64,000 nt of DNA from Tachypleus tridentatus. Its lineage: Eukaryota > Arthropoda > Merostomata > Xiphosura > Limulidae. Below are positions 1 through 13,104 of the stretch, one piece after another. Numbering within the stretch: the stretch's first letter is position 1; every line of letters starts with the position of its first letter. Below the pieces are notes generated by a model. It made no database searches, was not told where the DNA came from, and was given only the letters and a program-made list of their open reading frames with translations. The position numbers and the translations under genes were made by a program. The stretch is from assembly GCF_004210375.1 (NCBI RefSeq), contig NC_134830.1, positions 12,338,001 to 12,402,000 of the forward strand, given 5' to 3'.

Positions 1-682
1 AAGTTTACAACGATTGTGAGCCGTCTTGTTATCGAAGTTTCCACTGTGATGTATTTAAAAAAAGATAAATATCTTCATTTCAAGAAGGGTAATTTATGAG
101 TTAAGCATAAATATGATGTAAGAAGTATATAAATGTTTGATTCTCTATGTTTTCGGAGAGGACTTATTTCTCTATGCCTCTAGTACTCGCACTTGTTGTT
201 TCACAGTTACTACTAAATAACATTACACATCTTTTGATAGAGATATATTATGTTATTGAAGTTTTTCACCACTTACACTGTGCTGTGAACAGAGTATACC
301 TGGCAGTTACTACCACTGGAAACATAGTTTCAGGTGTAAAAGATAAATTGTTTAATGAGTGATGTGTTATTCGTATTGCCTTGTTAAATGTTTTCGTTCA
401 TGTTTATAAAATGGCGTACATATCGATGACATCATTGAAAGTGAATGAGCAGGAAAACGTCATTTCATTTTGAATCCCAAGAGATAACTTTCAAAGTATT
501 TCTTCAACTCGGTGTATTCTCTATGAAGTATGATTTATTTTAACCTAAAGGAAAATCATTCTTATTTTGGAAAGTCATAATTTTGCCATCCATTTGTCAG
601 TCATGTTCTGTATTATTTAGATGGGAGGCATCATTGAAAATTTCTTCACCTTTCTTCATGCGTTTTTTGTTATATTAGTAGC

Positions 683-686
683 AAAA
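683..686 (-). terminator. Pol III T4 terminator of a long-unit tRNA
   Basis: The first TTTT run downstream of the tRNA begins 8 nt past its 3' end (AAAA on the plus strand). The same run recurs at the same distance in every long unit. A longer interrupted T-tract lies a little further on and may act as a backup. Confidence 0.75.
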
Positions 687-693
687 TCACGTC

Positions 694-766
694 TGGAGGC
701 GCTGGGTATCGATCCCAGTACCTCTCGCATGCTAAGCGAGCGCTCTACCACTTGAGCTACGCCCCC
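694..766 (-). tRNA. tRNA-Ala-AGC: tRNA-Ala(AGC), long-unit copy 1
   Basis: This is a 73-nt cloverleaf. The acceptor GGGGGCG pairs with CGCCTCC and contains the G3:U70 wobble, the main identity signal for alanyl-tRNA synthetase. The D-stem is GCTC/GAGC, the anticodon stem CTCGC/GCGAG with loop TTAGCAT (anticodon AGC, read as IGC after deamination), and the T-stem CTGGG/CCCAG with loop ATCGATA. The discriminator is A73; CCA is not encoded and there is no intron. Internal A-box (TAGCTCAAGTGG) and B-box (GGATCGATACC) are present. A54 in the T-loop is known from insect tRNA-Ala. This copy is the reference for the loci below. Confidence 0.98.
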
Positions 767-3477
767 TTTGTTTTCATGCATTTTACACTTTCCGAGTTTA
801 TTCCGTAAATTCTTCAACACAAAATTTTGTATCCAGTTTCTAGAAACGTCAGATTTTTTACATTGCACTCTCCGCATATTTCAATACAAGAGTAATTTAC
901 AGCATACACTTCTCTCCAGTAAAACGTAATTGGCGATGAGCACTGCAAGAGAGAAATTAAAATTGTGAAAGGTCTCCTCTGAAACTTTACATTAAAAACG
1001 TTAATTACATACACGAAATTGCAGGTAAAATCCTAACAAACATGCCATAATATTTTGACATTTGCAAGCAGCTCTCACAGGAAACCTAGTTATGAAACGT
1101 CATGAAACCTCATACATCCACGTGAAAAAGGAGTAATGATATATTCAAATGAAGAAGAGGATTTATTGACTTTTAATTTATAATTTTCGCTTACACGTGC
1201 ATTTAATATTAGCGTATTTGTTTTAAAATAATGAGAAACTGTTACAGTGCATGCACGAGCTTTCAATCCATTATTTATCGCACGCTAGGAGAAAAGTGCT
1301 CATTATTCTTTCTTACACCCCTTACATAATTTTTGTAAGTTTCTTTAGCGCTACTCCATTGTTACATACGTTTCTCGTGGATTCTGTTATGACACAAAAC
1401 GATTTGTTTTAACTCGGGTTCATCTACACAAGTAAAGTAAGAGAAAACCGGAAAGAATGAATATTTCTAGTCTCGAGCTACTTCAGAAATGCATATCATT
1501 GCAAACAGGCGGTCGGTCATACTTAGAAGATGCGTACTGACCATCAAGAAGAAACAGTGACAGCATATTAAACGTTCGAAAAGAAAAGAAAACTACATTA
1601 AAGACGAACAGGGTTACAGACACAATTGAAACATTGAAATATTACTTCTACTAATAGTTATTGTGTGTGCATATTAAGTATGAACAATTTCGTAATTACT
1701 GGTGGAAGCGATGGTTTACAAAGAAAAAGAAGGTACCAATTCTAAGGAAATTTTGTGTAAAAATAGAGTCTTATTATTGTAAAGTTTCACGTGTACCAGT
1801 ACTATTTAAATTTAATTTCTTTTTTGAGTGAGATAATTAAAATTATTTTCGTAGCTCTTACTCCTCAATATTGTAATTGTAACGTCAGCTTCAGGGAAAC
1901 GAAGTGAGAATGGGTTTTATACGCTCATATTTCTGTATCGCAAGCAAAGCTAAAATCTTACTTGTACTTTGAAGGGTAGATCGAAACAGTTCTGTTTATT
2001 GAGATTTGTCTGTATGTATTCATTGGGCAATCCAAGATCACGAAGAATTTTATAAAACGCACTATTTACCTATATTAAAGACAGATGAATAATAGCTATC
2101 TGACATGGGATTTGTTTTTGGAACATTATCATTTGCCTACGTAATAGTGAGAATTTCTACTAAACATCTGCGATGATCATTATGCCTCAAAGGTAAGGGC
2201 GTTAGTTCTCCATTTACAATCAAATGCTCGTATATCTCTTTAGAAGTATGAAACAATTCGAATTTAGAGGCAAATTAGAACAAATTGTGATATTTCAAAC
2301 CGTATTTAATTAGAGTAGGTATTTGCAAATTTCAAAGTCAAAGAGAAGAAAAATTGTTTGGTAAATTTCTGAAACGTCCGTGTTTTATTTAATTTTCTAT
2401 GAAACTGCTAAGTTATAAAGCAGTAAAAGCAATAAATAACTTAGAAATTCTCAAATATTTTCTCATAATTACGTCTTGATCATAAAGTAAAGAATTTAAC
2501 CTTCTTATTTCGTAATTATTTCAGAGAACAAAGATCGTTTGTATCTAAAGTTCACTGTAAATGATTTGCCTATGAAATGTGATTGTTGATATAAATGCAG
2601 TTATATAATTAGTACGTAGGTAAAACGCTAACTATGCTTTTAAGAAAACTTTATTACAAGTATTGACAAGTCTAAACACAGTGAAACCGTTTATGATTGT
2701 ATGAGAAACAAGCGTTTTACTTATATTTCGTGATTTTGGAAAGAAATTACCACGTTCCACAAACTCTACTTTTCTTATCCTCAAAGTTTACAACGATTGT
2801 GAGCCGTCTTGTTATCGAAGTTTCCACTGTGATGTATTTAAAAAAGATAAATATCTTCATTTCAAGAAGGGTAATTTATGAGTTAAGCATAAATATGATG
2901 TAAGAAGTATATAAATGTTTGATTCTCTATGTTTTCGGAGAGGACTTATTTCTCTATGCCTCTAGTACTCGCACTTGTTGTTTCACAGTTACTACTAAAT
3001 AACATTACACATCTTTTGATAGAGATATATTATGTTATTGAAGTTTTTTCACCACTTACACTGTGCTGTGAACAGAGTATACCTGGCAGTTACTACCACT
3101 GGAAACATAGTTTCAGGTGTAAAAGATAAATTGTTTAATGAGTGATGTGTTATTCGTATTGCCTTGTTAAATGTTTTCGTTCATGTTTATAAAAATGGCG
3201 TACATATCGATGACATCATTGAAAGTGAATGAGCAGGAAAACGTCATTTCATTTTGAATCCCAAGAGATAACTTTCAAAGTATTTCTTCAACTCGGTGTA
3301 TTCTCTATGAAGTATGATTTATTTTAACCTAAAGGAAAATCATTCTTATTTTGGAAAGTCATAATTTTGCCATCCATTTGTCAGTCATGTTCTGTATTAT
3401 TTAGATGGGAGGCATCATTGAAAATTTCTTCACCTTTCTTCATGCGTTTTTTGTTATATTAGTAGCAAAATCACGTC

Positions 3478-3550
3478 TGGAGGCGCTGGGTATCGATCCC
3501 AGTACCTCTCGCATGCTAAGCGAGCGCTCTACCACTTGAGCTACGCCCCC
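3478..3550 (-). tRNA. tRNA-Ala-AGC: tRNA-Ala(AGC), long-unit copy 2
   Basis: Identical to the copy at 694-766, with all stems paired. The leader 40-60 nt upstream differs slightly from its neighbours (ATTCTATAAC instead of ATTCTTCAAC), so leader variation occurs in the long array as well. Confidence 0.97.
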
Positions 3551-4676
3551 TTTGTTTTCATGCATTTTACACTTTCCGAGTTTATTCCGTAAATTCTATA
3601 ACACAAAATTTTATATCCAGTTTCTAGAAAACGTCAGATTTTTTATATTGCACTCTCCGCATATTTCAATACAAGAGTAATTTACAGCATACACTTCTCT
3701 CCAGTAAAACGTAATTGGCGATGAGCACTGCAAGAGAGAAATTAAAATTGTGAAAGGTCTCCTCTGAAACTTTACATTAAAAACGTTAATTACATACACG
3801 AAATTGCAGGTAAAATCCTAACAAACATGCCATAATATTTTGACATTTGCAAGCAGCTCTCACAGGAAACCTAGTTATGAAACGTCATGAAACCTCATAC
3901 ATCCACGTGAAAAAGGAGTAATGATATATTCAAATGAAGAAGAGGATTTATTGACTTTTAATTTATAATTTTCGCTTACACGTGCATTTAATATTAGCGT
4001 ATTTGTTTTAAAATAATGAGAAACTGTTACAGTGCATGCACGAGCTTTCAATCCATTATTTATCGCACGCTAGGAGAAAAGTGCTCATTATTCTTTCTTA
4101 CACCCCTTACATAATTTTTGTAAGTTTCTTTAGCGCTACTCCATTGTTACATACGTTTCTCGTGGATTCTGTTATGACACAAAACGATTTGTTTTAACTC
4201 GGGTTCATCTACACAAGTAAAGTAAGAGAAAACCGGAAAGAATGAATATTTCTAGTCTCGAGCTACTTCAGAAATGCATATCATTGCAAACAGGCGGTCG
4301 GTCATACTTAGAAGATGCGTACTGACCATCAAGAAGAAACAGTGACAGCATATTAAACGTTCGAAAAGAAAAGAAAACTACATTAAAGACGAACAGGGTT
4401 ACAGACACAATTGAAACATTGAAATATTACTTCTACTAATAGTTATTGTGTGTGCATATTAAGTATGAACAATTTCGTAATTACTGGTGGAAGCGATGGT
4501 TTACAAAGAAAAAGAAGGTACCAATTCTAAGGAAATTTTGTGTAAAAATAGAGTAAGTCATAATTTTGTCATCCCTTTGTCAGTCATGTTCTGTATTATT
4601 TAGATGGGAGGCATCATTGAAAATTTCTTCACCTTTCTTCATCCGTTTTTTGTTATATTAGTAGCAAAATCACGTC
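3551..4676 (-). repeat. Internally deleted long unit (1.2 kb)
   Basis: Spacing between flanking tRNAs is 1199 bp rather than about 2785. At about 4554 the sequence jumps from the part of the unit reading AAAATAGAGT straight to AAGTCATAATTTTG, which lies about 1.6 kb further on in intact units. Little or no microhomology is seen at the join. This deletion is independent of the one that created the 968-bp unit, since its left breakpoint is different. Confidence 0.9.
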
Positions 4677-4749
4677 TGGAGGCGCTGGGTATCGATCCCA
4701 GTACCTCTCGCATGCTAAGCGAGCGCTCTACCACTTGAGCTACGCCCCC
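4677..4749 (-). tRNA. tRNA-Ala-AGC: tRNA-Ala(AGC), long-unit copy 3
   Basis: Identical to the reference. It follows the 1.2-kb deleted unit; its terminator and 5' leader are kept, so the deletion should not affect transcription of this gene. Confidence 0.97.
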
Positions 4750-7463
4750 TTTGTTTTCATGCATTTTACACTTTCCGAGTTTATTCCGTAAATTCTTCAA
4801 CACAAAATTTTGTATCCAGTTTCTAAGAAACGTCAGATTTTTTACATTGCACTCTCCGCATATTTCAATACAAGAATAATTTACAGCATACACTTCTCTC
4901 CAGTAAAACGTAATTGGCGATGAGCACTGCAAGAGAGAAATTAAAATTGTGAAAGGTCTCCTCTGAAACTTTACATTAAAAACGTTAATTACATACACGA
5001 AATTGCAGGTAAAATCCTAACAAACATGCCATAATATTTTGACATTTGCAAGCAGCTCTCACAGGAAACCTAGTTATGAAACGTCATGAAACCTCATACA
5101 TCCACGTGAAAAAGGAGTAATGATATATTCAAATGAAGAAGAGGATTTATTGACTTTTAATTTATAATTTTCGCTTACACGTGCATTTAATATTAGCGTA
5201 TTTGTTTTAAAATAATGAGAAACTGTTACAGTGCATGCACGAGCTTTCAATCCATTATTTATCGCACGCTAGGAGAAAAGTGCTCATTATTCTTTCTTAC
5301 ACCCCTTACATAATTTTTGTAAGTTTCTTTAGCGCTACTCCATTGTTACATACGTTTCTCGTGGATTCTGTTATGACACAAAACGATTTGTTTTAACTCG
5401 GGTTCATCTACACAAGTAAAGTAAGAGAAAACCGGAAAGAATGAATATTTCTAGTCTCGAGCTACTTCAGAAATGCATATCATTGCAAACAGGCGGTCGG
5501 TCATACTTAGAAGATGCGTACTGACCATCAAGAAGAAACAGTGACAGCATATTAAACGTTCGAAAAGAAAAGAAAACTACATTAAAGACGAACAGGGTTA
5601 CAGACACAATTGAAACATTGAAATATTACTTCTACTAATAGTTATTGTGTGTGCATATTAAGTATGAACAATTTCGTAATTACTGGTGGAAGCGATGGTT
5701 TACAAAGAAAAAGAAGGTACCAATTCTAAGGAAATTTTGTGTAAAAATAGAGTCTTATTATTGTAAAGTTTCACGTGTACCAGTACTATTTAAATTTAAT
5801 TTCTTTTTGAGTGAGATAATTAAAATTATTTTCGTAGCTCTTACTCCTCAATATTGTAATTGTAACGTCAGCTTCAGGGAAACGAAGTGAGAATGGGTTT
5901 TATACGCTCATATTTCTGTATCGCAAGCAAAGCTAAAATCTTACTTGTACTTTGAAGGGTAGATCGAAACAGTTCTGTTTATTGAGATTTGTCTGTATGT
6001 ATTCATTGGGCAATCCAAGATCACGAAGAATTTTATAAAACGCACTATTTACCTATATTAAAGACAGATGAATAATAGCTATCTGACATGGGATTTGTTT
6101 TTGGAACATTATCATTTGCCTACGTAATAGTGAGAATTTCTACTAAACATCTGCGATGATCATTATGCCTCAAAGGTAAGGGCGTTAGTTCTCCATTTAC
6201 AATCAAATGCTCGTATATCTCTTTAGAAGTATGAAACAATTCGAATTTAGAGGCAAATTAGAACAAATTGTGATATTTCAAACCGTATTTAATTAGAGTA
6301 GGTATTTGCAAATTTCAAAGTCAAAGAGAAGAAAAATTGTTTGGTAAATTTCTGAAACGTCCCGTGTTTTATTTAATTTTCTATGAAACTGCTAAGTTAT
6401 AAAGCAGTAAAAGCAATAAATAACTTAGAAATTCTCAAATATTTTCTCATAATTACGTCTTGATCATAAAGTAAAGAATTTATCCTTCTTATTTCGTAAT
6501 TATTTCAGAGAACAAAGATCGTTTGTATCTAAAGTTCACTGTAAATGATTTGCCTATGAAATGTGATTGTTGATATAAATGCAGTTATATAATTAGTACG
6601 TAGGTAAAACGCTAACTATGCTTTTAAGAAAACTTTATTACAAGTATTGACAAGTCTAAACACAGTGAAACCGTTTATGATTGTATGAGAAACAAGCGTT
6701 TTACTAATATTTCGTGATTTTGGAAAGAAATTACCACGTTCCACAAACTCTACTTTTCTTATCTTCAAAGTTTACAACGATTGTGAGCCGTCTTGTTATC
6801 GAAGTTTCCACTATGATGTATTTGGAAAAAGATAAATATCTTCATTTCAAGAAGGGTAATTTATGAGTTAAGCATAAATATGATGTAAGAAGTATATAAA
6901 TGTTTGATTCTCTATGTTTTCGGAGAGGACTTATTTCTCTATGCCTCTAGTACTCGCACTTGTTGTTTCACAGTTACTACTAAATAACATTACACATCTT
7001 TTTGATAGAGATATATTATGTTATTGAAGTTTTTTCACCACTTACACTGTGCTGTGAACAGAGTATACCTGGCAGTTACTACCACTGGAAACATAGTTTC
7101 AGGTGTAAAAGATAAATTGTTTAATGAGTGATGTGTTATTCGTATTGCCTTGTTAAATGTTTTCGTTCATGTTTATAAAAATGGCGTACATATCGATGAC
7201 ATCATTGAAAGTGAATGAGCAGGAAAACGTCATTTCATTTTGAATCCCAAGAGATAACTTTCAAAGTATTTCTTCAACTCGGTGTATTCTCTATGAAGTA
7301 TGATTTATTTTAACCTAAAGGAAAATCATTCTTATTTTGGAAAGTCATAATTTTGCCATCCATTTGTCAGTCATGTTCTGTATTATTTAGATGGGAGGCA
7401 TCATTGAAAATTTCTTCACCTTTCTTCATGCGTTTTTTGTTATATTAGTAGCAAAATCACGTC

Positions 7464-7536
7464 TGGAGGCGCTGGGTATCGATCCCAGTACCTCTCGCAT
7501 GCTAAGCGAGCGCTCTACCACTTGAGCTACGCCCCC
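7464..7536 (-). tRNA. tRNA-Ala-AGC: tRNA-Ala(AGC), long-unit copy 4
   Basis: Identical to the reference, in a full-length 2.78-kb unit. Internal A- and B-boxes and the T4 terminator are intact. Confidence 0.97.
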
Positions 7537-10245
7537 TTTGTTTTCATGCATTTTACACTTTCCGAGTTTATTCCGTAAATTCTTCAACACAAAATTTTGT
7601 ATCCAGTTTCTAGAAACGTCAGATTTTTTACATTGCACTCTCCGCATATTTCAATACAAGAATAATTTACAGCATACACTTCTCTCCAGTAAAACGTAAT
7701 TGGCGATGAGCACTGCAAGAGAGAAATTAAAATTGTGAAAGGTCTCCTCTGAAACTTTACATTAAAAACGTTAATTACATACACGAAATTGCAGGTAAAA
7801 TCCTAACAAACATGCCATAATATTTTGACATTTGCAAGCAGCTCTCACAGGAAACCTAGTTATGAAACGTCATGAAACCTCATACATCCACGTGAAAAGG
7901 GTAATGATATATTCAAATGAAGAAGAGGATTTATTGACTTTTAATTTATAATTTTCGCTTACACGTGCATTTAATATTAGCGTATTTGTTTTAAAATAAT
8001 GAGAAACTGTTACAGTGCATGCACGAGCTTTCAATCCATTATTTATCGCACGCTAGGAGAAAAGTGCTCATTATTCTTTCTTACACCCCTTACATAATTT
8101 TTGTAAGTTTCTTTAGCGCTACTCCATTGTTACATACGTTTCTCGTGGATTCTGTTATGACACAAAACGATTTGTTTTAACTCGGGTTCATCTACACAAG
8201 TAAAGTAAGAGAAAACCGGAAAGAATGAATATTTCTAGTCTCGAGCTACTTCAGAAATGCATATCATTGCAAACAGGCGGTCGGTCATACTTAGAAGATG
8301 CGTACTGACCATCAAGAAGAAACAGTGACAGCATATTAAACGTTCGAAAAGAAAAGAAAACTACATTAAAGACGAACAGGGTTACAGACACAATTGAAAC
8401 ATTGAAATATTACTTCTACTAATAGTTATTGTGTGTGCATATTAAGTATGAACAATTTCGTAATTACTGGTGGAAGCGATGGTTTACAAAGAAAAGAAGG
8501 TACCAATTCTAAGGAAATTTTGTGTAAAAATAGAGTCTTATTATTGTAAAGTTTCACGTGTACCAGTACTATTTAAATTTAATTTCTTTTTTGAGTGAGA
8601 TAATTAAAATTATTTTCGTAGCTCTTACTCCTCAATATTGTAATTGTAACGTCAGCTTCAGGGAAACGAAGTGAGAATGGGTTTTATACGCTCATATTTC
8701 TGTATCGCAAGCAAAGCTAAAATCTTACTTGTACTTTGAAGGGTAGATCGAAACAGTTCTGTTTATTGAGATTTGTCTGTATGTATTCATTGGGCAATCC
8801 AAGATCACGAAGAATTTTATAAAACGCACTATTTACCTATATTAAAGACAGATGAATAATAGCTATCTGACATGGGATTTGTTTTTTGGAACATTATCAT
8901 TTGCCTACGTAATAGTGAGAATTTCTACTAAACATCTGCGATGATCATTATGCCTCAAAGGTAAGGGCGTTAGTTCTCCATTTACAATCAAATGCTCGTA
9001 TATCTCTTTAGAAGTATGAAACAATTCGAATTTAGAGGCAAATTAGAACAAATTGTGATATTTCAAACCGTATTTAATTAGAGTAGGTATTTGCAAATTT
9101 CAAAGTCAAAGAGAAGAAAAATTGTTTGGTAAATTTCTGAAACGTCCCGTGTTTTATTTAATTTTCTATGAAACTGCTAAGTTATAAAGCAGTAAAAGCA
9201 ATAAATAACTTAGAAATTCTCAAATATTTTCTCATAATTACGTCTTGATCATAAAGTAAAGAATTTATCCTTCTTATTTCGTAATTATTTCAGAGAACAA
9301 AGATCGTTTGTATCTAAAGTTCACTGTAAATGATTTGCCTATGAAATGTGATTGTTGATATAAATGCAGTTATATAATTAGTACGTAGGTAAAACGCTAA
9401 CTATGCTTTTAAGAAAACTTTATTACAAGTATTGACAAGTCTAAACACAGTGAAACCGTTTATGATTGTATGAGAAACAAGCGTTTTACTAATATTTCGT
9501 GATTTTGGAAAGAAATTACCACGTTCCACAAACTCTACTTTTCTTATCTTCAAAGTTTACAACGATTGTGAGCCGTCTTGTTATCGAAGTTTCCACTATG
9601 ATGTATTTAAAAAAAGATAAATATCTTCATTTCAAGAAGGGTAATTTATGAGTTAAGCATAAATATGATGTAAGAAGTATATAAATGTTTGATTCTCTAT
9701 GTTTTCGGAGAGGACTTATTTCTCTATGCCTCTAGTACTCGCACTTGTTGTTTCACAGTTACTACTAAATAACATTACACATCTTTTGATAGAGATATAT
9801 TATGTTATTGAAGTTTTTCACCACTTACACTGTGCTGTGAACAGAGTATACCTGGCAGTTACTACCACTGGAAACATAGTTTCAGGTGTAAAAGATAAAT
9901 TGTTTAATGAGTGATGTGTTATTCGTATTGCCTTGTTAAATGTTTTCGTTCATGTTTATAAAATGGCGTACATATCGATGACATCATTGAAAGTGAATGA
10001 GCAGGAAAACGTCATTTCATTTTGAATCCCAAGAGATAACTTTCAAAGTATTTCTTCAACTCGGTGTATTCTCTATGAAGTATGATTTATTTTAACCTAA
10101 AGGAAAATCATTCTTATTTTGGAAAGTCATAATTTTGCCATCCATTTGTCAGTCATGTTCTGTATTATTTAGATGGGAGGCATCATTGAAAATTTCTTCA
10201 CCTTTCTTCATGCGTTTTTTGTTATATTAGTAGCAAAATCACGTC

Positions 10246-10318
10246 TGGAGGCGCTGGGTATCGATCCCAGTACCTCTCGCATGCTAAGCGAGCGCTCTAC
10301 CACTTGAGCTACGCCCCC
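10246..10318 (-). tRNA. tRNA-Ala-AGC: tRNA-Ala(AGC), long-unit copy 5
   Basis: Identical to the reference, in a full-length unit. Confidence 0.97.
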
Positions 10319-13031
10319 TTTGTTTTCATGCATTTTACACTTTCCGAGTTTATTCCGTAAATTCTTCAACACAAAATTTTGTATCCAGTTTCTAGAAACG
10401 TCAGATTTTTTACATTGCACTCTCCGCATATTTCAATACAAGAATAATTTACAGCATACACTTCTCTCCAGTAAAACGTAATTGGCGATGAGCACTGCAA
10501 GAGAGAAATTAAAATTGTGAAAGGTCTCCTCTGAAACTTTACATTAAAAACGTTAATTACATACACGAAATTGCAGGTAAAATCCTAACAAACATGCCAT
10601 AATATTTTGACATTTGCAAGCAGCTCTCACAGGAAACCTAGTTATGAAACGTCATGAAACCTCATACATCCACGTGAAAAAGGAGTAATGATATATTCAA
10701 ATGAAGAAGAGGATTTATTGACTTTTAATTTATAATTTTCGCTTACACGTGCATTTAATATTAGCGTATTTGTTTTAAAATAATGAGAAACTGTTACAGT
10801 GCATGCACGAGCTTTCAATCCATTATTTATCGCACGCTAGGAGAAAAGTGCTCATTATTCTTTCTTACACCCCTTACATAATTTTTGTAAGTTTCTTTAG
10901 CGCTACTCCATTGTTACATACGTTTCTCGTGGATTCTGTTATGACACAAAACGATTTGTTTTAACTCGGGTTCATCTACACAAGTAAAGTAAGAGAAAAC
11001 CGGAAAGAATGAATATTTCTAGTCTCGAGCTACTTCAGAAATGCATATCATTGCAAACAGGCGGTCGGTCATACTTAGAAGATGCGTACTGACCATCAAG
11101 AAGAAACAGTGACAGCATATTAAACGTTCGAAAAGAAAAGAAAACTACATTAAAGACGAACAGGGTTACAGACACAATTGAAACATTGAAATATTACTTC
11201 TACTAATAGTTATTGTGTGTGCATATTAAGTATGAACAATTTCGTAATTACTGGTGGAAGCGATGGTTTACAAAGAAAAGAAGGTACCAATTCTAAGGAA
11301 ATTTTGTGTAAAAATAGAGTCTTATTATTGTAAAGTTTCACGTGTACCAGTACTATTTAAATTTAATTTCTTTTTTGAGTGAGATAATTAAAATTATTTT
11401 CGTAGCTCTTACTCCTCAATATTGTAATTGTAACGTCAGCTTCAGGGAAACGAAGTGAGAATGGGTTTTATACGCTCATATTTCTGTATCGCAAGCAAAG
11501 CTAAAATCTTACTTGTACTTTGAAGGGTAGATCGAAACAGTTCTGTTTATTGAGATTTGTCTGTATGTATTCATTGGGCAATCCAAGATCACGAAGAATT
11601 TTATAAAACGCACTATTTACCTATATTAAAGACAGATGAATAATAGCTATCTGACATGGGATTTGTTTTTGGAACATTATCATTTGCCTACGTAATAGTG
11701 AGAATTTCTACTAAACATCTGCGATGATCATTATGCCTCAAAGGTAAGGGCGTTAGTTCTACATTTACAATCAAATGCTCGTATATCTCTTTAGAAGTAT
11801 GAAACAATTCGAATTTAGAGGCAAATTAGAACAAATTGTGATATTTCAAACCGTATTTAATTAGAGTAGGTATTTGCAAATTTCAAAGTCAAAGAGAAGA
11901 AAAATTGTTTGGTAAATTTCTGAAACGTCCCGTGTTTTATTTAATTTTCTATGAAACTGCTAAGTTATAAAGCAGTAAAAGCAATAAATAACTTAGAAAT
12001 TCTCAAATATTTTCTCATAATTACGTCTTGATCATAAAGTAAAGAATTTAACCTTCTTATTTCGTAATTATTTCAGAGAACAAAGATCGTTTGTATCTAA
12101 AGTTCACTGTAAATGATTTGCCTATGAAATGTGATTGTTGATATAAATGCAGTTATATAATTAGTACGTAGGTAAAACGCTAACTATGCTTTTAAGAAAA
12201 CTTTATTAAAAGTATTGACAAGTCTAAACACAGTGAAACCGTTTATGATTGTATGAGAAACAAGCGTTTTACTTATATTTCGTGATTTTGGAAAGAAATT
12301 ACCACGTTCCACAAACTCTACTTTTCTTATCCTCAAAGTTTACAACGATTGTGAGCCGTCTTGTTATCGAAGTTTCCACTGTGATGTATTTAAAAAAAGA
12401 TAAATATCTTCATTTCAAGAAGGGTAATTTATGAGTTAAGCATAAATATGATGTAAGAAGTATATAAATGTTTGATTCTCTATGTTTTCGGAGAGGACTT
12501 ATTTCTCTATGCCTCTAGTACTCGCACTTGTTGTTTCACAGTTACTACTAAATAACATTACACATCTTTTTGATAGAGATATATTATGTTATTGAAGTTT
12601 TTTCACCACTTACACTGTGCTGTGAACAGAGTATACCTGGCAGTTACTACCACTGGAAACATAGTTTCAGGTGTAAAAGATAAATTGTTTAATGAGTGAT
12701 GTGTTATTCGTATTGCCTTGTTAAATGTTTTCGTTCATGTTTATAAAAATGGCGTACATATCGATGACATCATTGAAAGTGAATGAGCAGGAAAACGTCA
12801 TTTCATTTTGAATCCCAAGAGATAACTTTCAAAGTATTTCTTCAACTCGGTGTATTCTCTATGAAGTATGATTTATTTTAACCTAAAGGAAAATCATTCT
12901 TATTTTGGAAAGTCATAATTTTGCCATCCATTTGTCAGTCATGTTCTGTATTATTTAGATGGGAGGCATCATTGAAAATTTCTTCACCTTTCTTCATGCG
13001 TTTTTTGTTATATTAGTAGCAAAATCACGTC

Positions 13032-13104
13032 TGGAGGCGCTGGGTATCGATCCCAGTACCTCTCGCATGCTAAGCGAGCGCTCTACCACTTGAGCTACGC
13101 CCCC
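13032..13104 (-). tRNA. tRNA-Ala-AGC: tRNA-Ala(AGC), long-unit copy 6
   Basis: Identical to the reference, in a full-length unit. The leader carries TTTCTGAGAAACG where most copies have TTTCTAGAAACG or TTTCTAAGAAACG. Confidence 0.97.

Noticed and set aside
147-362. Plus-strand 71-codon ORF in the long unit (also 9699-9914)
   Set aside because: Other units shift frame through T-run length differences, and no signal or domain is visible beyond a hydrophobic stretch expected from AT-rich DNA.
1312-1342. Sm-site-like AATTTTTG near a small hairpin, considered as an snRNA
   Set aside because: The motif is changed in the short units, and no U1, U2, U4, U5 or U6 signature is near.
1501-1556. Hairpin GGTCGGT ... 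ACTGACC in every left unit, considered as an RNA gene
   Set aside because: The pairing is weakened in the right-array copies and no promoter boxes accompany it.
4639-4998. Recurring 114-119 codon minus-strand ORFs beginning MYVINVFNV and ending in GGVAQVVERSLSMREV
   Set aside because: The C-terminal part is a translation of the tRNA-Ala gene itself, a well-known source of false proteins; the rest is its leader and upstream spacer. The frame breaks freely between units.
5645-5890. Basic 81-codon ORF MCVHIKYEQFRNYWW in a long unit
   Set aside because: It is present as a long ORF in only one unit; a related fragment recurs in reverse in the right array, as expected from shared repeat sequence.
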